Source: Cohnella terricola | GTDB lineage: Bacteria; Bacillota; Bacilli; Paenibacillales; Paenibacillaceae | Length of the DNA: 64,000 nt | Direction: 5' to 3' | NCBI RefSeq assembly: GCF_007786475.1 | Contig: NZ_VNJJ01000008.1 | Span: 161,675-225,674, forward strand | Shown: positions 16,268 through 25,939 of the stretch, piece after piece | Layout of the letters: each line of letters starts with the position of its first letter | Position numbering within the stretch: position 1 is the stretch's first letter | Notes under the pieces: model-generated | The model's input: the letters and a program-made list of their open reading frames with translations, nothing else | What the model was told of the DNA's origin: nothing | The model's database searches: none | Position numbers and translations under genes: made by a program

Positions 16268-17785
16268 ATGAAAAGAGTTGTCGTTCCCGCGATGCGCGTG
16301 TCGAATTTGATGGAATTTACGGAAAACCACCGTTACTTTACGAGCCGGGATTTTGCTTTAAGCGGCATGGACCGCAAAGTGTTCGTTTCCCTCTATCAAC
16401 CGATGGTGGGGGCGATTTCCGCTGCTTTCTATCATTTGCTCTATCATCAGGTGTCCGAAGACGGAATCGGAGCGACTTCGCCGGAGCCGCAGCGGAAGCT
16501 GTTCCTCGGTCTAGGCCTGGAGCTTAACGCGGCCGGGCGGCATACCGTGATCGACGCGGCTTCCCGTCTGGAGGCGGTCGGTCTGCTGCAAGTGTACCGC
16601 CATCACAACCCGGTAACGGAAGAATCGTTATACGAATACTTGTTATTGCGACCTCTCGATCCGGCTGAATTTTTCTCCAACTATCATCTGACTTTGCTAT
16701 TAAGAGATAAGATCGGTCATAGCGCCTTGCTCGAAATTCGCGAAGGATTCACGCCGGAGCCTCCCGCTGAACTTGTCCGGTTCGTGAATCGGGAGGAGGC
16801 CACGGCGCATTTCTCCGACATTTTCCGAATCAGCCCAGGGATCGCGGATTCGGATCTTGAATCCGGATGGACGGAAAGCGCAGTTTCGAAGGAGCGCGCA
16901 CCGGTTCAGCCGCAGGAAAGAATACGCCACAGCGATATGCTGCTGCGTTTTCCGCGCGGCTCCGTTAACCGAGGGTTCGTGGAACGGCTTAATCGGTCGC
17001 CCGAGGCGATGGCGCAATTGAACTATTTGGCCTATAAATTCGATTTGGAAGCTCCGGAAATTTGCCGTCTGCTCGACGAAGACGGAATCTTCCGGGAAGA
17101 CGGCACGTTGTTATGGGACGAATTGCAGCAGCGCGCGAATCTGATGTATCGCCAGGATCGCAAGCGGGCGGAAGAACGGGACAGGTTCCTCGCGCGAACC
17201 GAAGGGCGAGCGGCGTCAGAGCCGACGGAGGCGGTTGCGCTCCCGACGGCGCATCTGTTGGACATTCCCGAACGGTTTAGGGAGAACGTGACCGTTGTTC
17301 AATATAACGAAATGCTTTGCAGAGAGCCCTATACTCGAATGTTGTCCCGATATTTTCCCGGAGAGGTGCCGGAGAACTTCGGCCGCGTGTTCGAACGCAT
17401 CGACTTGAGTTACAAGCTTCCGGAGCCGGTAATCAACGTCCTGATCCATTATGTATTTTCGCTGGGCAGGGCCCAGAGGTTAACCCGATCGTTCGTCGAT
17501 GCGATCGCGTCGAATATGCTTGCCAAAGGAATCGATTCGTTCGAGAAAGCCGTCCTTTATACGCGCGAGCAGGAGAAGCTCAACGCCGAGCTGGATCGCA
17601 AGCGCCGTGGCGAAGAGCCTGTACGCGGAAACGGTGCCGGTACATACGCTGGCGGTAAGGGTAAGACGGCCGGGCGCAAACCCGCGATGTCCGTGGTCAA
17701 GGATACGGGGCCGACTGAGGAAGTTACGCCGGAGGATCTGGAACGGATGCTTGCGCGTGCGCGCGAACTAAAAGGAAAATCGTAA
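16268..17785 (+). CDS. dnaB: Replication initiation and membrane attachment protein DnaB
   Basis: A 505-residue Firmicute DnaB, the helicase co-loader (not the helicase). It works with DnaD and DnaI to place the replicative helicase at the origin or at stalled forks. The N-terminal winged-helix domain (about 5-130) and the C-terminal DnaB_2/DDBH2 region (about 290-430, containing L-S-R-Y-F-P-G and the following helices) are recognisable, with a basic, low-complexity tail. A start at 16292 is possible because neither ATG has a strong ribosome site. dnaI follows after 36 bp, the normal order. Confidence 0.9.
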   Translation: MKRVVVPAMRVSNLMEFTENHRYFTSRDFALSGMDRKVFVSLYQPMVGAISAAFYHLLYHQVSEDGIGATSPEPQRKLFLGLGLELNAAGRHTVIDAASRLEAVGLLQVYRHHNPVTEESLYEYLLLRPLDPAEFFSNYHLTLLLRDKIGHSALLEIREGFTPEPPAELVRFVNREEATAHFSDIFRISPGIADSDLESGWTESAVSKERAPVQPQERIRHSDMLLRFPRGSVNRGFVERLNRSPEAMAQLNYLAYKFDLEAPEICRLLDEDGIFREDGTLLWDELQQRANLMYRQDRKRAEERDRFLARTEGRAASEPTEAVALPTAHLLDIPERFRENVTVVQYNEMLCREPYTRMLSRYFPGEVPENFGRVFERIDLSYKLPEPVINVLIHYVFSLGRAQRLTRSFVDAIASNMLAKGIDSFEKAVLYTREQEKLNAELDRKRRGEEPVRGNGAGTYAGGKGKTAGRKPAMSVVKDTGPTEEVTPEDLERMLARARELKGKS

Positions 17786-17821
17786 TCGGTATTCGAACTG
17801 TGAGGAGAGGAGGAACAAACG

Positions 17822-18775
17822 ATGGAATCTTTAAGCGAATCGATAAGCCGTTTGCCATTCGGGCAAGCCGACAAATCGGCGGAAATCGCCGATCGCGTGC
17901 TCGGGGACCCGCTTGTCGCCAAGCTTCGCGAACGATACCCTGAACTGGACGAACGCGTGCTGCGGTTGAACATGAACCGACTGTACCAAATGACGACGGA
18001 ATATCGCAATTGTCGGTCTTGCCCGGGGCTTGATGCTTGTCCGAACGACCTGCAAGGCCATTCGACGGGGATCAACTGCGAGCAGGTAAACGGCCGCTGG
18101 CAGATTCACGACTATAAGACCGCCTGTACCAAGTGGACGGCTTTCGAGCAGCAGGAACGCATTCGTCGCCGGGTCACGAGCCTGTACGTAGACGAGAAAG
18201 CGTTGGGCGAGCATTACGACGAAGAAGAGATGCTTCGCTTGGATCCGAACCGGGCCGTCGCGGTAGATCGGCTGCAGGAATACGTGCAGACGGCGATCAG
18301 GGAAGGCTTGCCGAAGCGCGGCTTGTATTTGCAGGGCGATTTCGGTACAGGCAAAACCTATATGGCTGGGTATTTGCTTCAGAAACTGGCGAAGGTGGGC
18401 TTTACAGGTGTCATCGTCTATATGCCGGAGTTCGTCGAAGATGCCAAAGCGTTGATGTTTGAGCCGCAGAAGTTAAAGGAAACGATCACGCTCATGAAGG
18501 ATGCCGATCTGCTCGTATTCGACGACATCGGCGCGGAAAATTTGACCCCCTGGGTCAGAGACCATGTGCTCGGGGCGATATTGAACCATCGGATGAACCG
18601 CAAGCCGACTTTCTACACGTCCAATCACGATCTCGACGATCTGGAGAAGCATTTCAGCTTCACCCACAAAGAAGGCGAAGAAATGCACAAAGGCCAGCGA
18701 CTCATGGACCGCGTCCGTCCGTTCGTGGATGTCGTTCACGTCCGCGGGCGCAACCACCGGGGTTCTCGGAACTGA
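17822..18775 (+). CDS. dnaI: Primosomal protein DnaI (helicase loader)
   Basis: A 317-residue AAA+ ATPase that loads the replicative helicase. It has an N-terminal helicase-interaction domain with a zinc-binding Cys cluster (C-R-S-C-P-G-L-D-A-C near residues 62-72), Walker A G-D-F-G-T-G-K-T (about 176-183) and Walker B L-L-V-F-D-D-I-G (about 230-237). AGGAGAGGAGG lies just before the ATG. It forms a primosome operon with dnaB and is closed by a terminator. Confidence 0.93.
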   Translation: MESLSESISRLPFGQADKSAEIADRVLGDPLVAKLRERYPELDERVLRLNMNRLYQMTTEYRNCRSCPGLDACPNDLQGHSTGINCEQVNGRWQIHDYKTACTKWTAFEQQERIRRRVTSLYVDEKALGEHYDEEEMLRLDPNRAVAVDRLQEYVQTAIREGLPKRGLYLQGDFGTGKTYMAGYLLQKLAKVGFTGVIVYMPEFVEDAKALMFEPQKLKETITLMKDADLLVFDDIGAENLTPWVRDHVLGAILNHRMNRKPTFYTSNHDLDDLEKHFSFTHKEGEEMHKGQRLMDRVRPFVDVVHVRGRNHRGSRN

Positions 18776-18784
18776 TAAGATGTA

Positions 18785-18814
18785 AACAACTCTCCAATGG
18801 AGGGTTGTTTTTTT
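18785..18814 (+). terminator. Terminator of dnaB-dnaI
   Basis: An AACAACTCTCC / GGAGGGTTGTT stem is followed by a run of T residues. Confidence 0.8.
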
Positions 18815-18880
18815 GTTTAGAAGCCCTGTTGCGCGCGCACCAGTCTCTGAAGAGAAGGGGACTCGCCGGTATCGCCCAAA

Positions 18881-18968
18881 CTAGCGGAAATGACAGCCCT
18901 TATTTGCCCGAATTTCCTCCGACAATAAATCTAACGGAATGGGCAGCCGTTATATGCTCGAATTAGGT
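18881..18968. repeat. Two degenerate direct repeats, 50-bp period
   Basis: A segment starting CTAGCGGAAATGACAGCC (18881) recurs as CTAACGGAATGGGCAGCC (18931), and both run on to TGCYCGAATT. No coding signal is seen in 18815-19070, which looks like degraded intergenic repeat. Confidence 0.6.
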
Positions 18969-19071
18969 ATGATTCATGCTTTTAGAGCCCCAATAGGGTC
19001 TCCTATTTCCGTTAGGTTTTGAGTAACATCGCTGTCCGTAATATCGGCTCAGAAGGGTGAGCCATGCTCCT

Positions 19072-19868
19072 CGTCATTGCTGCTTTTTGCGACAATGGAG
19101 GAGTTCGTGAGGAGATGCGGCCCGCCATTGCTGCATTTTGCGACAATGGGAGGGTTCGTGAGGAGATGCGGCCCGCGATTGCTGCATTTTGCGACAATGG
19201 AGGAGTTCGTGAGCAGATGCGGCCCGCGATTGCTGCAATTTGCGACAATGGGAGAGTGCGTGAGCAGATGCGGCCCGCCATTGCTGCAATTTGCGACAAT
19301 GGGAGAGTGCGTGAGCAGATGCGGCCCGCGATTGCTGCTTTTTGCGACAATGGGAGAGTTCGTGAGCAGATGTGGCCCGCCATTGCTGCAATTTGCGACA
19401 ATGGGAGAGTGCGCGAGGAGATGTGGCCCACCATTGCTGCGTTTTGCGACAATGGGAGAGTTCGTGAGCAGATGTGGCCCGCCATTGCTGCATTTTGCGA
19501 CAATGGGGGAGTGCGTGAGCAGATGCGGCCCGCCATTGCTGCAATTTGCGACAATGGGGGAGTTCGTGAGCAGATGTGGCCCACCATTGCTGCAATTTGC
19601 GACAATGGGGGAGTTCGTGAGCAGATGTGGCCCACCATTGCTGCATTTTGCGACAATGGGAGAGTGCGCGAGCAGATGTGGCCCGCCATTGCTGCAATTT
19701 GCGACAATGGGAGAGTTCGTGAGCAGATGTGGCCCACCATTGCTGCATTTTGCGACAATGGGAGGGTTCGTGAGCAGGCGTGGCCCGCCATTGCTGCATT
19801 TTGCGACAATGGGAGAGTTCGTGAGCAGGCGTGGCCCGCCAATGCTGCAATTTGCGACAATGGGAGGC
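19072..19868. repeat. Tandem array of sixteen 51-bp units (family C)
   Basis: The unit is about 51 bp with an internal inverted repeat: CCATTG, a 13-base centre such as CTGCAATTTGCGA, then CAATGG. The unit continues GGAGAGTTCGTGAGCAGATGTGGCCCG in two variants at most positions. Sixteen units can be counted. Because 51 is divisible by three and the unit lacks stops in several frames, long open frames of 258-299 codons exist on both strands. None has a ribosome site or a family resemblance, so none is called. The stretch 19870-20125 holds the next gene's promoter and leader. Confidence 0.9.
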
Positions 19869-19937
19869 GGTCCCACTGTGAATGAGTGCTGGCGAGGACT
19901 ACTTTAAACATATATCAATTTTATTTATAACATCTTA

Positions 19938-19967
19938 TTGACAATAAGCTAGGCCTGCTGATATGAT
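19938..19967 (+). promoter_or_regulatory. Promoter of the sulfate-uptake operon
   Basis: A perfect TTGACA (19938-19943) and TATGAT (19962-19967) are 18 bp apart. An inverted repeat CCTAC-N7-GTAGG (19979-19995) lies about 11 bp after the -10 and could be a regulator site. Confidence 0.7.
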
Positions 19968-20063
19968 TTCACCAATAACCTACTAAACAGGTAGGATATA
20001 TAGTTTAAATTGGATTTGATGCTTTTGCACCATGTTGAACGCTAAGACTACAAAGCAACTAGA

Positions 20064-20093
20064 GGAACCACCGAATTGGCCAATCGGAGTTCC
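20064..20093 (+). promoter_or_regulatory. Strong leader hairpin before the sulfate-binding protein gene
   Basis: GGAAC, CCGA(A)TTGG, then CCAATCGG, GTTCC can fold almost completely upon itself. No T-run follows, so it is not a standard terminator, and it does not resemble a SAM riboswitch. Confidence 0.45.
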
Positions 20094-20125
20094 GCCTAAA
20101 GCAAAGACAGAATAGGGTAGGGTGG

Positions 20126-21229
20126 ATGAACATGAAAACCATTAAAAATCTTCGCGTCGTCCTAATCGCGACATTATTGATTTCGGTTTTGTCGGCATGC
20201 GGCTCTAAAAACAACAACGAGCCATCCAAAGAAGCATCGCCAGGCGCGTCGGCGCCAAGCTCCGCATCCCAGAACGCTTCCCCCGGCAAGCCGAAAGATA
20301 TCGAACTACTTAACGTTTCTTACGATCCAACTCGCGAGCTCTACGAAGAGTACAACAAAAGCTTCGCGGAATATTGGAAACAGAAAACCGGCGGCAAAAT
20401 TACGATCAAACAATCTCACGGCGGTTCCGGTAAGCAGGCGCGGGCCGTTATCGATGGCCTAGAGGCCGATGTCGTCACTCTAGCGCTTGGATACGATATC
20501 GACCAAATTGCGGCAACCGGCGCGATCAAGGAGGATTGGCAGAAATCCTTCGACGACAATAGCACGCCGTACACGTCCACGATCGTATTTCTCGTTCGTA
20601 AAGGCAATCCGAAAGGCATTAAGGACTGGGACGATTTGATCAAAGACGGCATCCAGGTCATTACGCCGAATCCAAAGACGTCCGGAGGCGCCCGCTGGAA
20701 TTACCTTGCGGCATGGGGATATGCAACCAAGACGCTCGGATATGACGAAGCGCAGACGCTCGATTTCCTCAAGAAGCTGTTCAAGAACGTCCCTGTGCTC
20801 GACACGGGTGCGCGCGGTTCTACGACGACGTTCGTGGAGAAAGGAATCGGCGACGTTCTGCTCGCATGGGAGAACGAAGCTTATCTGGCGCTTAAGGAGT
20901 TCGGCGACGAATATGAGATTGTCACGCCTTCGCTCAGCATTCTAGCCGAGCCTCCCGTTGCTATCGTTGACAAGAACGTCGACAAGAAAGGGACTCGGGA
21001 AGCGGCGGAAGAATACTTGAAATATTTGTACACCGAGGAAGGGCAGGAAATCGCGGCGAAGAACTTCTACCGCCCGCGCCTTCAATCGGTTGCCGACAAA
21101 TACAAAGACCAGTTCGGAACGCTGAATCTGCTGACGATCGATCAAGACTTCGGAGGCTGGAAAGAAGCGCAAACGAAACATTTCGCCGACGGCGGGACGT
21201 TCGATCAAATCTATACGCCGGGATCCTAA
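20126..21229 (+). CDS. sbp: Sulfate ABC transporter substrate-binding lipoprotein
   Basis: A 367-residue exported lipoprotein. The hydrophobic signal ends in the lipobox L-S-A-C (Cys near residue 28), followed by a disordered Ser/Ala/Pro linker. The mature part shows the sulfate/thiosulfate-binding family pattern: [13 protein letters not shown] near the start, [10 protein letters not shown] (anion contacts) and [13 protein letters not shown] second ATG at 20132 is an alternative start. It delivers sulfate to the CysT/CysW permeases encoded next. Confidence 0.93.
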   Translation: MNMKTIKNLRVVLIATLLISVLSACGSKNNNEPSKEASPGASAPSSASQNASPGKPKDIELLNVSYDPTRELYEEYNKSFAEYWKQKTGGKITIKQSHGGSGKQARAVIDGLEADVVTLALGYDIDQIAATGAIKEDWQKSFDDNSTPYTSTIVFLVRKGNPKGIKDWDDLIKDGIQVITPNPKTSGGARWNYLAAWGYATKTLGYDEAQTLDFLKKLFKNVPVLDTGARGSTTTFVEKGIGDVLLAWENEAYLALKEFGDEYEIVTPSLSILAEPPVAIVDKNVDKKGTREAAEEYLKYLYTEEGQEIAAKNFYRPRLQSVADKYKDQFGTLNLLTIDQDFGGWKEAQTKHFADGGTFDQIYTPGS

Positions 21230-21262
21230 CCAAGGGCCGGCAAGAGAGGTTATGGCGGCCAC

Positions 21263-22108
21263 ATGACATTCCTTCGCAAGAAAGACCGGGTACTGCCGGG
21301 ATTGCCGATCACGCTGGGATTTACCGTTCTGTATTTAAGCCTGATCGTATTGATTCCATTGGTGGCTCTGGCGATCAAGTCCGCGGAGCTATCCCCCGCG
21401 GAATGGTGGAACACGGTGACCAATCCGCGGGTCGTGGCGTCGTATAAATTAAGCTTGCTGACCGCGTTCTACGCGGGACTGGTGAATCTGGTTTTCGGTT
21501 TGCTGCTGGCATGGGTGCTTGTTCGATACAAGTTCCCGGGGAAAAGGATCGTCGACGGCCTGATCGATTTGCCGTTCGCCCTTCCGACGGCCGTCGCGGG
21601 CATCGCCCTAACGACAATCTATGCGCCGAAGGGGTGGGTCGGCTCCTTGTTGCAGCCGCTAGGCATTAAAGTCGCTTATTCGCCGCTAGGTATTACAATC
21701 GCGCTTATCTTCATCGGAATTCCTTTCGTGGTCAGGACGGTGCAGCCCGTGCTGCAGGATATGGAAACCGATATGGAGGAAGCCGCCGCCACGTTGGGAG
21801 CTTATAGGGCGAGAACGTTCTTCAGGATCGTTTTGCCGGAATTGATTCCTCCGCTGCTGACCGGCTTTGCGCTCGCCTTCGCCCGCGGCATCGGGGAATA
21901 CGGCTCGGTCGTCTTCATCTCCGGTAACATGCCGATGAAGACGGAAATCGCGCCGCTTCTCATCATTACGAAGCTTGAGCAATTTCAATATGCCCAAGCG
22001 GCCGCGGTGGCGGTTGTCCTGCTCCTGATCTCGTTTGGACTTCTGCTATTGATCAACATCTTGCAAAGGTGGAGCAATCGCCGCCTGCGCACCGCCAAAG
22101 GAGGCTGA
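21263..22108 (+). CDS. cysT: Sulfate ABC transporter permease CysT
   Basis: A 281-residue inner-membrane permease with about six transmembrane segments. The EAA loop that contacts the ATPase is [15 protein letters not shown] near residues 175-190, and the family-typical [10 protein letters not shown] near 212. It lies 33 bp after the binding protein and is followed by CysW five bases later, a normal CysT-CysW order. Confidence 0.93.
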   Translation: MTFLRKKDRVLPGLPITLGFTVLYLSLIVLIPLVALAIKSAELSPAEWWNTVTNPRVVASYKLSLLTAFYAGLVNLVFGLLLAWVLVRYKFPGKRIVDGLIDLPFALPTAVAGIALTTIYAPKGWVGSLLQPLGIKVAYSPLGITIALIFIGIPFVVRTVQPVLQDMETDMEEAAATLGAYRARTFFRIVLPELIPPLLTGFALAFARGIGEYGSVVFISGNMPMKTEIAPLLIITKLEQFQYAQAAAVAVVLLLISFGLLLLINILQRWSNRRLRTAKGG

Positions 22109-22113
22109 CGGGA

Positions 22114-22983
22114 ATGGGTGGTATCGTTACGAATCCCCGAGCGGGGAAAAGCAAGCCCATACGTCCGCATCTGACCGAGCCGCGGGTCGTGAGATATGTT
22201 CTGATCGGCATCGCGCTGCTGTTTCTCGGGTTGATCGTGATCCTTCCAATGGCGGCGGTGATCGCGGAGGCGTTCCGCAAAGGCTGGGATGCTTACGTAT
22301 CTGCTTTATCCAATAAGGACGCGATGTCCGCGCTCAAATTGACGCTGCTGACGGCGCTGATCGCCGTACCGCTCAATACCCTTTTCGGCGTGGCGGCGGC
22401 GTGGGCGGTAACGAAGTTTTCTTTTCGCGGCAAAAACCTGCTCGTTACGCTGATTGATTTGCCTTTTGCCGTTTCTCCGGTTGTCAGCGGCTTGATCTAC
22501 GTACTGTTGTTCGGCGCGCAAGGGTTTCTGGGACCGTGGCTGAGCGATCATAATATCCATATTATTTTCGCAACTCCGGGGATCGTGCTCGCGACGATGT
22601 TCGTCACGTTTCCGTTCGTGGCAAGAGAATTGATCCCGCTGATGGAGGCGCAGGGCGTTCAGGACGAAGAAGCGGCGGTTAGCTTGGGGGCCAGAGGTTG
22701 GCGGGTATTCTTCAAAGTTACGCTGCCGAATATCAAGTGGGGACTGCTGTACGGCATGATTCTGTGCAACGCGCGGGCGATGGGAGAGTTCGGAGCCGTA
22801 TCCGTCGTTTCCGGCCATATCCGCGGCGAAACGAATACGTTGCCGCTTCATATCGAGATTCTGTATAACGAGTACCAGTTCAGCGCGGCATTCGCCGTTG
22901 CGTCCATGCTTATGCTGCTCGCCGTCGTCACGCTTATCGTGAAATCCATTCTGGAAAGCCGAATGAGTCGAGAGGAACATTAG
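22114..22983 (+). CDS. cysW: Sulfate ABC transporter permease CysW
   Basis: A 289-residue permease partner of CysT with six transmembrane segments. The EAA loop is [14 protein letters not shown] near 190, and [10 protein letters not shown] near 226 mirrors CysT. ATG 22114 is chosen because GGAGG lies nine bases upstream; the longer frame begins inside cysT. No cysA ATPase gene follows, so the energising subunit must be encoded elsewhere. Confidence 0.92.
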   Translation: MGGIVTNPRAGKSKPIRPHLTEPRVVRYVLIGIALLFLGLIVILPMAAVIAEAFRKGWDAYVSALSNKDAMSALKLTLLTALIAVPLNTLFGVAAAWAVTKFSFRGKNLLVTLIDLPFAVSPVVSGLIYVLLFGAQGFLGPWLSDHNIHIIFATPGIVLATMFVTFPFVARELIPLMEAQGVQDEEAAVSLGARGWRVFFKVTLPNIKWGLLYGMILCNARAMGEFGAVSVVSGHIRGETNTLPLHIEILYNEYQFSAAFAVASMLMLLAVVTLIVKSILESRMSREEH

Positions 22984-23021
22984 ACGATTCGAACATCGGT
23001 ACGCAAACGGAGGAACCAAAG

Positions 23022-23210
23022 ATGGCCAAACCTGTAGAATTAGACGATCGCTGGCTGGGCAGAATTGCCGAGCAAGTGAATGGATTGGAATACGGCGAAG
23101 TAAACATCATCATTCATGATGGAAGAATCGTGCAGATCGAGCGCAAGGAACGCAAGCGCTACGACGACGTCGCGCGATTGCCGAGGAAGGAACCGCAGAA
23201 ACATCTTTAA
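23022..23210 (+). CDS. YezD-family protein (DUF2292)
   Basis: A 62-residue protein with the YezD core G-E-V-N-I-I-I-H-D-G-R-I-V-Q-I-E-R-K-E-R. The family is small, of unknown function, and frequently encoded with sulfur-assimilation genes, as here, 38 bp after cysW. GGAGG precedes the ATG. A very strong terminator closes the operon. Confidence 0.85.
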   Translation: MAKPVELDDRWLGRIAEQVNGLEYGEVNIIIHDGRIVQIERKERKRYDDVARLPRKEPQKHL

Positions 23211-23226
23211 CCGGTTCCCCGTACGA

Positions 23227-23268
23227 AAAAGGAGAAAGAGAGGGCCAACGCCCTCTCTTTCTCCTTTT
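23227..23268. terminator. Strong bidirectional terminator (19-bp perfect stem)
   Basis: Perfect 19-bp arms beginning AAAAGGAGAAAG (23227) and ending CTTTCTCCTTTT (23268) enclose loop CAAC. It separates the sulfate operon from the convergent yqzM. Confidence 0.9.
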
Positions 23269-23279
23269 GTCGAACGTCA

Positions 23280-23426
23280 TTAGGAAATAATAAATTTAAC
23301 GACAACCGCCGCTGTAAATACAACGAACATGAAGCCGAACATCACTCCGAAGCCGACGGCCGTATCGGAAAAATCGTCGCGCGGCTCTTCGTTGATGTGC
23401 TGGCGGGGATCTCTAACATTTTCCAT
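23280..23426 (-). CDS. yqzM: YqzM-family small membrane protein
   Basis: A 48-residue protein with one transmembrane segment (about 22-46). The layout (N-terminal Asp/Arg-rich part, then S-D-T-A-V-G-F-G-V-M-F-G-F and V-V-V-K-F-I) matches YqzM of Bacillus. The ATG at 23426 has AGGAGG nine bases upstream; a longer frame lacks such a site. Function unknown. Confidence 0.82.
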   Translation of the reverse strand: MENVRDPRQHINEEPRDDFSDTAVGFGVMFGFMFVVFTAAVVVKFIIS

Positions 23427-23476
23427 GGATGGAAGCCTCCTGACACATTCACTCACTATCATTACTTACAGAGGAA

Positions 23477-23645
23477 GTTCGAAAAGTCCAATTTTGATCA
23501 CGAAGTGATTCAAGGAGCGGAATCGGCATCGAATCTTGAATTCAGCCGGGCCTTCCGGTGCTCACGTAGGTTTCTCCTACGCTCCGCTCCTCACACCCTA
23601 AGCTTCATCCAACCTTCTCGGTGCTGAAAACCGAACTTTTCGAAC
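23477..23645. mobile_element. 169-bp MITE-like element with terminal inverted repeats
   Basis: GTTCGAAAAGT (23477-23487) and ACTTTTCGAAC (23635-23645) are perfect 11-bp inverted ends. The interior contains further inverted segments, including GTAGG / CCTAC, and no reading frame of note. It lies between yqzM and uvrC. Mobility or dispersal is inferred from structure alone; no clear target-site duplication is seen. Confidence 0.55.
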
Positions 23646-23742
23646 ACATATATCACTAGTATACCCAACATCGCTTTTTGTTGTAAAGTATTCCCGAAAC
23701 GGAGAGGTGACAAGTTTGCGACAACGGATCGACAGGGTGTGC

Positions 23743-23764
23743 TACAATGGAAGAACGAGTGTTC
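23743..23764 (+). promoter_or_regulatory. uvrC promoter -10 with LexA box
   Basis: An extended -10 (TGC-TACAAT, 23743-23748) is followed at once by AGAAC-GAGT-GTTCT (23752-23765), a perfectly symmetric match to the Firmicute LexA core GAAC-N4-GTTC. The box covers the expected transcription start. Confidence 0.78.
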
Positions 23765-23801
23765 TGCCCTTTTCGGGTTAGGTAAAAAGGAGGCGCCATT
23801 G

Positions 23802-25733
23802 ATGGACATCCCGAATTCTTCGGCAAGCCGGGACAAAGCGATGGAAAAAATACGCCATAAGCTGGCGCTGCTCCCGGATCAGCCGGGCTGCTATTTAATG
23901 AAGAACGACGAAGGAAAAATCATCTACGTCGGCAAAGCCAAGGTGCTCAAAAATCGCGTGCGTTCGTATTTCACGGGCAGCCACGACGGCAAAACGCAAA
24001 AGCTTGTCTCGGAAATCCGGGACTTCGAATATATCGTGACCGCCAGCAACACGGAATCGCTCATTCTCGAATGCAACTTGATCAAGGAGCATTTTCCCCG
24101 TTACAACGTGCTGCTGAAGGACGATAAATCGTTCCCCTATTTGAAGATCACGCACGAAAAACATCCCAAGTTGGAAGTGACGCGGAGGGTCATCAAGGAC
24201 AAGGGCAAATATTTCGGGCCATATCCGAACGCGTTCGCCGCGCAGGAAACGAAGAAACTCCTGGATAGGATGTACCCGCTGCGCAAATGCAATACGCTCC
24301 CGGACAAAGTATGCCTGTACTATCATATGGGCCAATGCGTCGCGCCTTGCGAATATCCGGTCGAGCAGTCGACCTATGACGAGATGGTCGGAGAAATCTC
24401 GCGGTTTCTTAATGGCGGCCATACAGAAATCAAAAAAGAATTGAAACGCAAAATGGAGCAGGCGGCTGAAGAGCTGCAGTTCGAGCGGGCGAAGGAGTAT
24501 CGCGATCAGATCGTGGCGATCGAAGCGCTCATGGAGAAGCAGACGATCAATATGGCCGACGCGATGGACCGCGACGTCTTCGGCTATGCCGTGGACAAAG
24601 GCTGGATGTGCGTGCAGATTCTGTATATGCGCCAAGGCAAAATGAACCAGCGCCATATGTCCGTATTTCCTTATTACGGAGAGCCGTACGACGATTTTCT
24701 TAGCTACGTGACCCAGTACTACAGCGATAACCCCGCATTGCCCAGGGAGGTTCTGCTGCCGTCGTCGCCCGAGGAAGAAGCGAAGCAGCCAAAAGTCGTG
24801 TACCAACCGATACGGGAACGGGTTGCGGAAGCTAAGGAAACATACGGAGAAGACGCAGAGCACGATCATCCAGAGGAGGGCGAGGAGGCGGAGGTTGGCG
24901 AATCGTTGCGGCGCTGGCTGAAAATCAAGGTGGCGATTCCACGCAGAGGATCGAAGCGCCAGCTCGTCGCGATGGCAAGCGACAATTCCCGCGTCGCGCT
25001 CGAGGAGAAATTCCGGCTCATCGAACGGGACGAGTCGCGTACGAATAAAGCGGCGGACGGACTGGCGAATTGGATCGGAATCCCGAGCGCCAACCGCATC
25101 GAAGCGTTCGACAACTCGAACATTCAGGGCGCATCCCCGGTCTCGGCGATGGTCGTGTTCACGAACGGAAAACCGGACAAAAAAGAATACCGCAAATATA
25201 ACGTAAAAACGGTCCAAGGACCGGATGACTACGAATCGATGCGGGAAGTCGTGCGTCGCCGTTACGAGCGGGTGCTGAAGGAAGGGCTGACATTGCCCGA
25301 TCTGATCGTCGTCGACGGCGGCAAAGGTCATATCGCCTCGGTGCTGGACGTGCTCGTGAACGAGCTAGGCCTTGACGTTCCGGTATGCGGACTGGCCAAA
25401 GATGACAAGCACCGAACGGCGCAGCTGCTCGTGGGTGATCCTCCGGAAGTCGTTCCGCTGCCTCGCGACAGCCAGGAATTTTATTTGCTGCAGCGCATTC
25501 AGGACGAGGTGCACCGCTTCGCGATTACGTTCCACCGCGAGAAGCGGGCGAAATCGATGGTTGCCTCCCGTCTCGATGCGATTCCGGGTATAGGAGAAAA
25601 GCGGCGCAAGCAGTTGCTTAGTCACTTCGGCTCGCTTAAGGCGATTAAGGAAGCGACGGTCGAAGATTTCAAGGCAGTGTCGATCGGAGAGGCATTGGCC
25701 AAGCGAATACTCGAGGAACTGAACGCAGAATAA
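23802..25733 (+). CDS. uvrC: UvrABC excinuclease subunit C
   Basis: A 643-residue nuclease that makes both incisions in nucleotide excision repair. Domains in order: GIY-YIG nuclease (about 15-95, G-C-Y-L-M-K then I-I-Y-V-G-K-A), UVR domain binding UvrB (about 200-235), RNase H-like C-terminal nuclease (about 370-540, with F-D-N-S-N and I-V-V-D-G-G-K-G), and helix-hairpin-helix pairs at the end ([10 protein letters not shown]). An acidic insert lies near 345-365. ATG 23802 has AAGGAGG eight bases upstream. A LexA box makes it SOS-inducible by inference. Confidence 0.96.
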   Translation: MDIPNSSASRDKAMEKIRHKLALLPDQPGCYLMKNDEGKIIYVGKAKVLKNRVRSYFTGSHDGKTQKLVSEIRDFEYIVTASNTESLILECNLIKEHFPRYNVLLKDDKSFPYLKITHEKHPKLEVTRRVIKDKGKYFGPYPNAFAAQETKKLLDRMYPLRKCNTLPDKVCLYYHMGQCVAPCEYPVEQSTYDEMVGEISRFLNGGHTEIKKELKRKMEQAAEELQFERAKEYRDQIVAIEALMEKQTINMADAMDRDVFGYAVDKGWMCVQILYMRQGKMNQRHMSVFPYYGEPYDDFLSYVTQYYSDNPALPREVLLPSSPEEEAKQPKVVYQPIRERVAEAKETYGEDAEHDHPEEGEEAEVGESLRRWLKIKVAIPRRGSKRQLVAMASDNSRVALEEKFRLIERDESRTNKAADGLANWIGIPSANRIEAFDNSNIQGASPVSAMVVFTNGKPDKKEYRKYNVKTVQGPDDYESMREVVRRRYERVLKEGLTLPDLIVVDGGKGHIASVLDVLVNELGLDVPVCGLAKDDKHRTAQLLVGDPPEVVPLPRDSQEFYLLQRIQDEVHRFAITFHREKRAKSMVASRLDAIPGIGEKRRKQLLSHFGSLKAIKEATVEDFKAVSIGEALAKRILEELNAE

Positions 25734-25761
25734 CCATCACAACAAGAACGGACAGCGTAGC

Positions 25762-25792
25762 AACCGCCAGATCGTACTGGCGGTTTTTTTTT
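25762..25792 (+). terminator. Terminator of uvrC
   Basis: AACCGCCAG / CTGGCGGTT with a 6-base loop and a long T-run. Confidence 0.88.
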
Positions 25793-25939
25793 GCGGACAA
25801 GCCAAGACCTTAGTCTAACCCCGACTGGACGAAAGACAGTTCGAGAACCCGACGAGAAGCGATGGGAGCCGGGGCGGCGGGAGGATACAATGAATTCAAC
25901 GCGGAAAACGGCGAATACGTTGGCAAGGGTGGGTTTACG

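Noticed and set aside
19012..19911. Five overlapping open frames of 258-299 codons on both strands
   Set aside because: They reflect a 51-bp (17-codon) tandem repeat lacking stops; no start context and no family similarity, so they are not called as genes.
20064..20093. SAM riboswitch or T-box before the sulfate operon
   Set aside because: None of the conserved S-box or T-box core motifs is present; only a simple hairpin is seen.
23895..25331. 478-codon minus-strand frame
   Set aside because: Antisense shadow of uvrC with no ribosome site and no recognisable domains.
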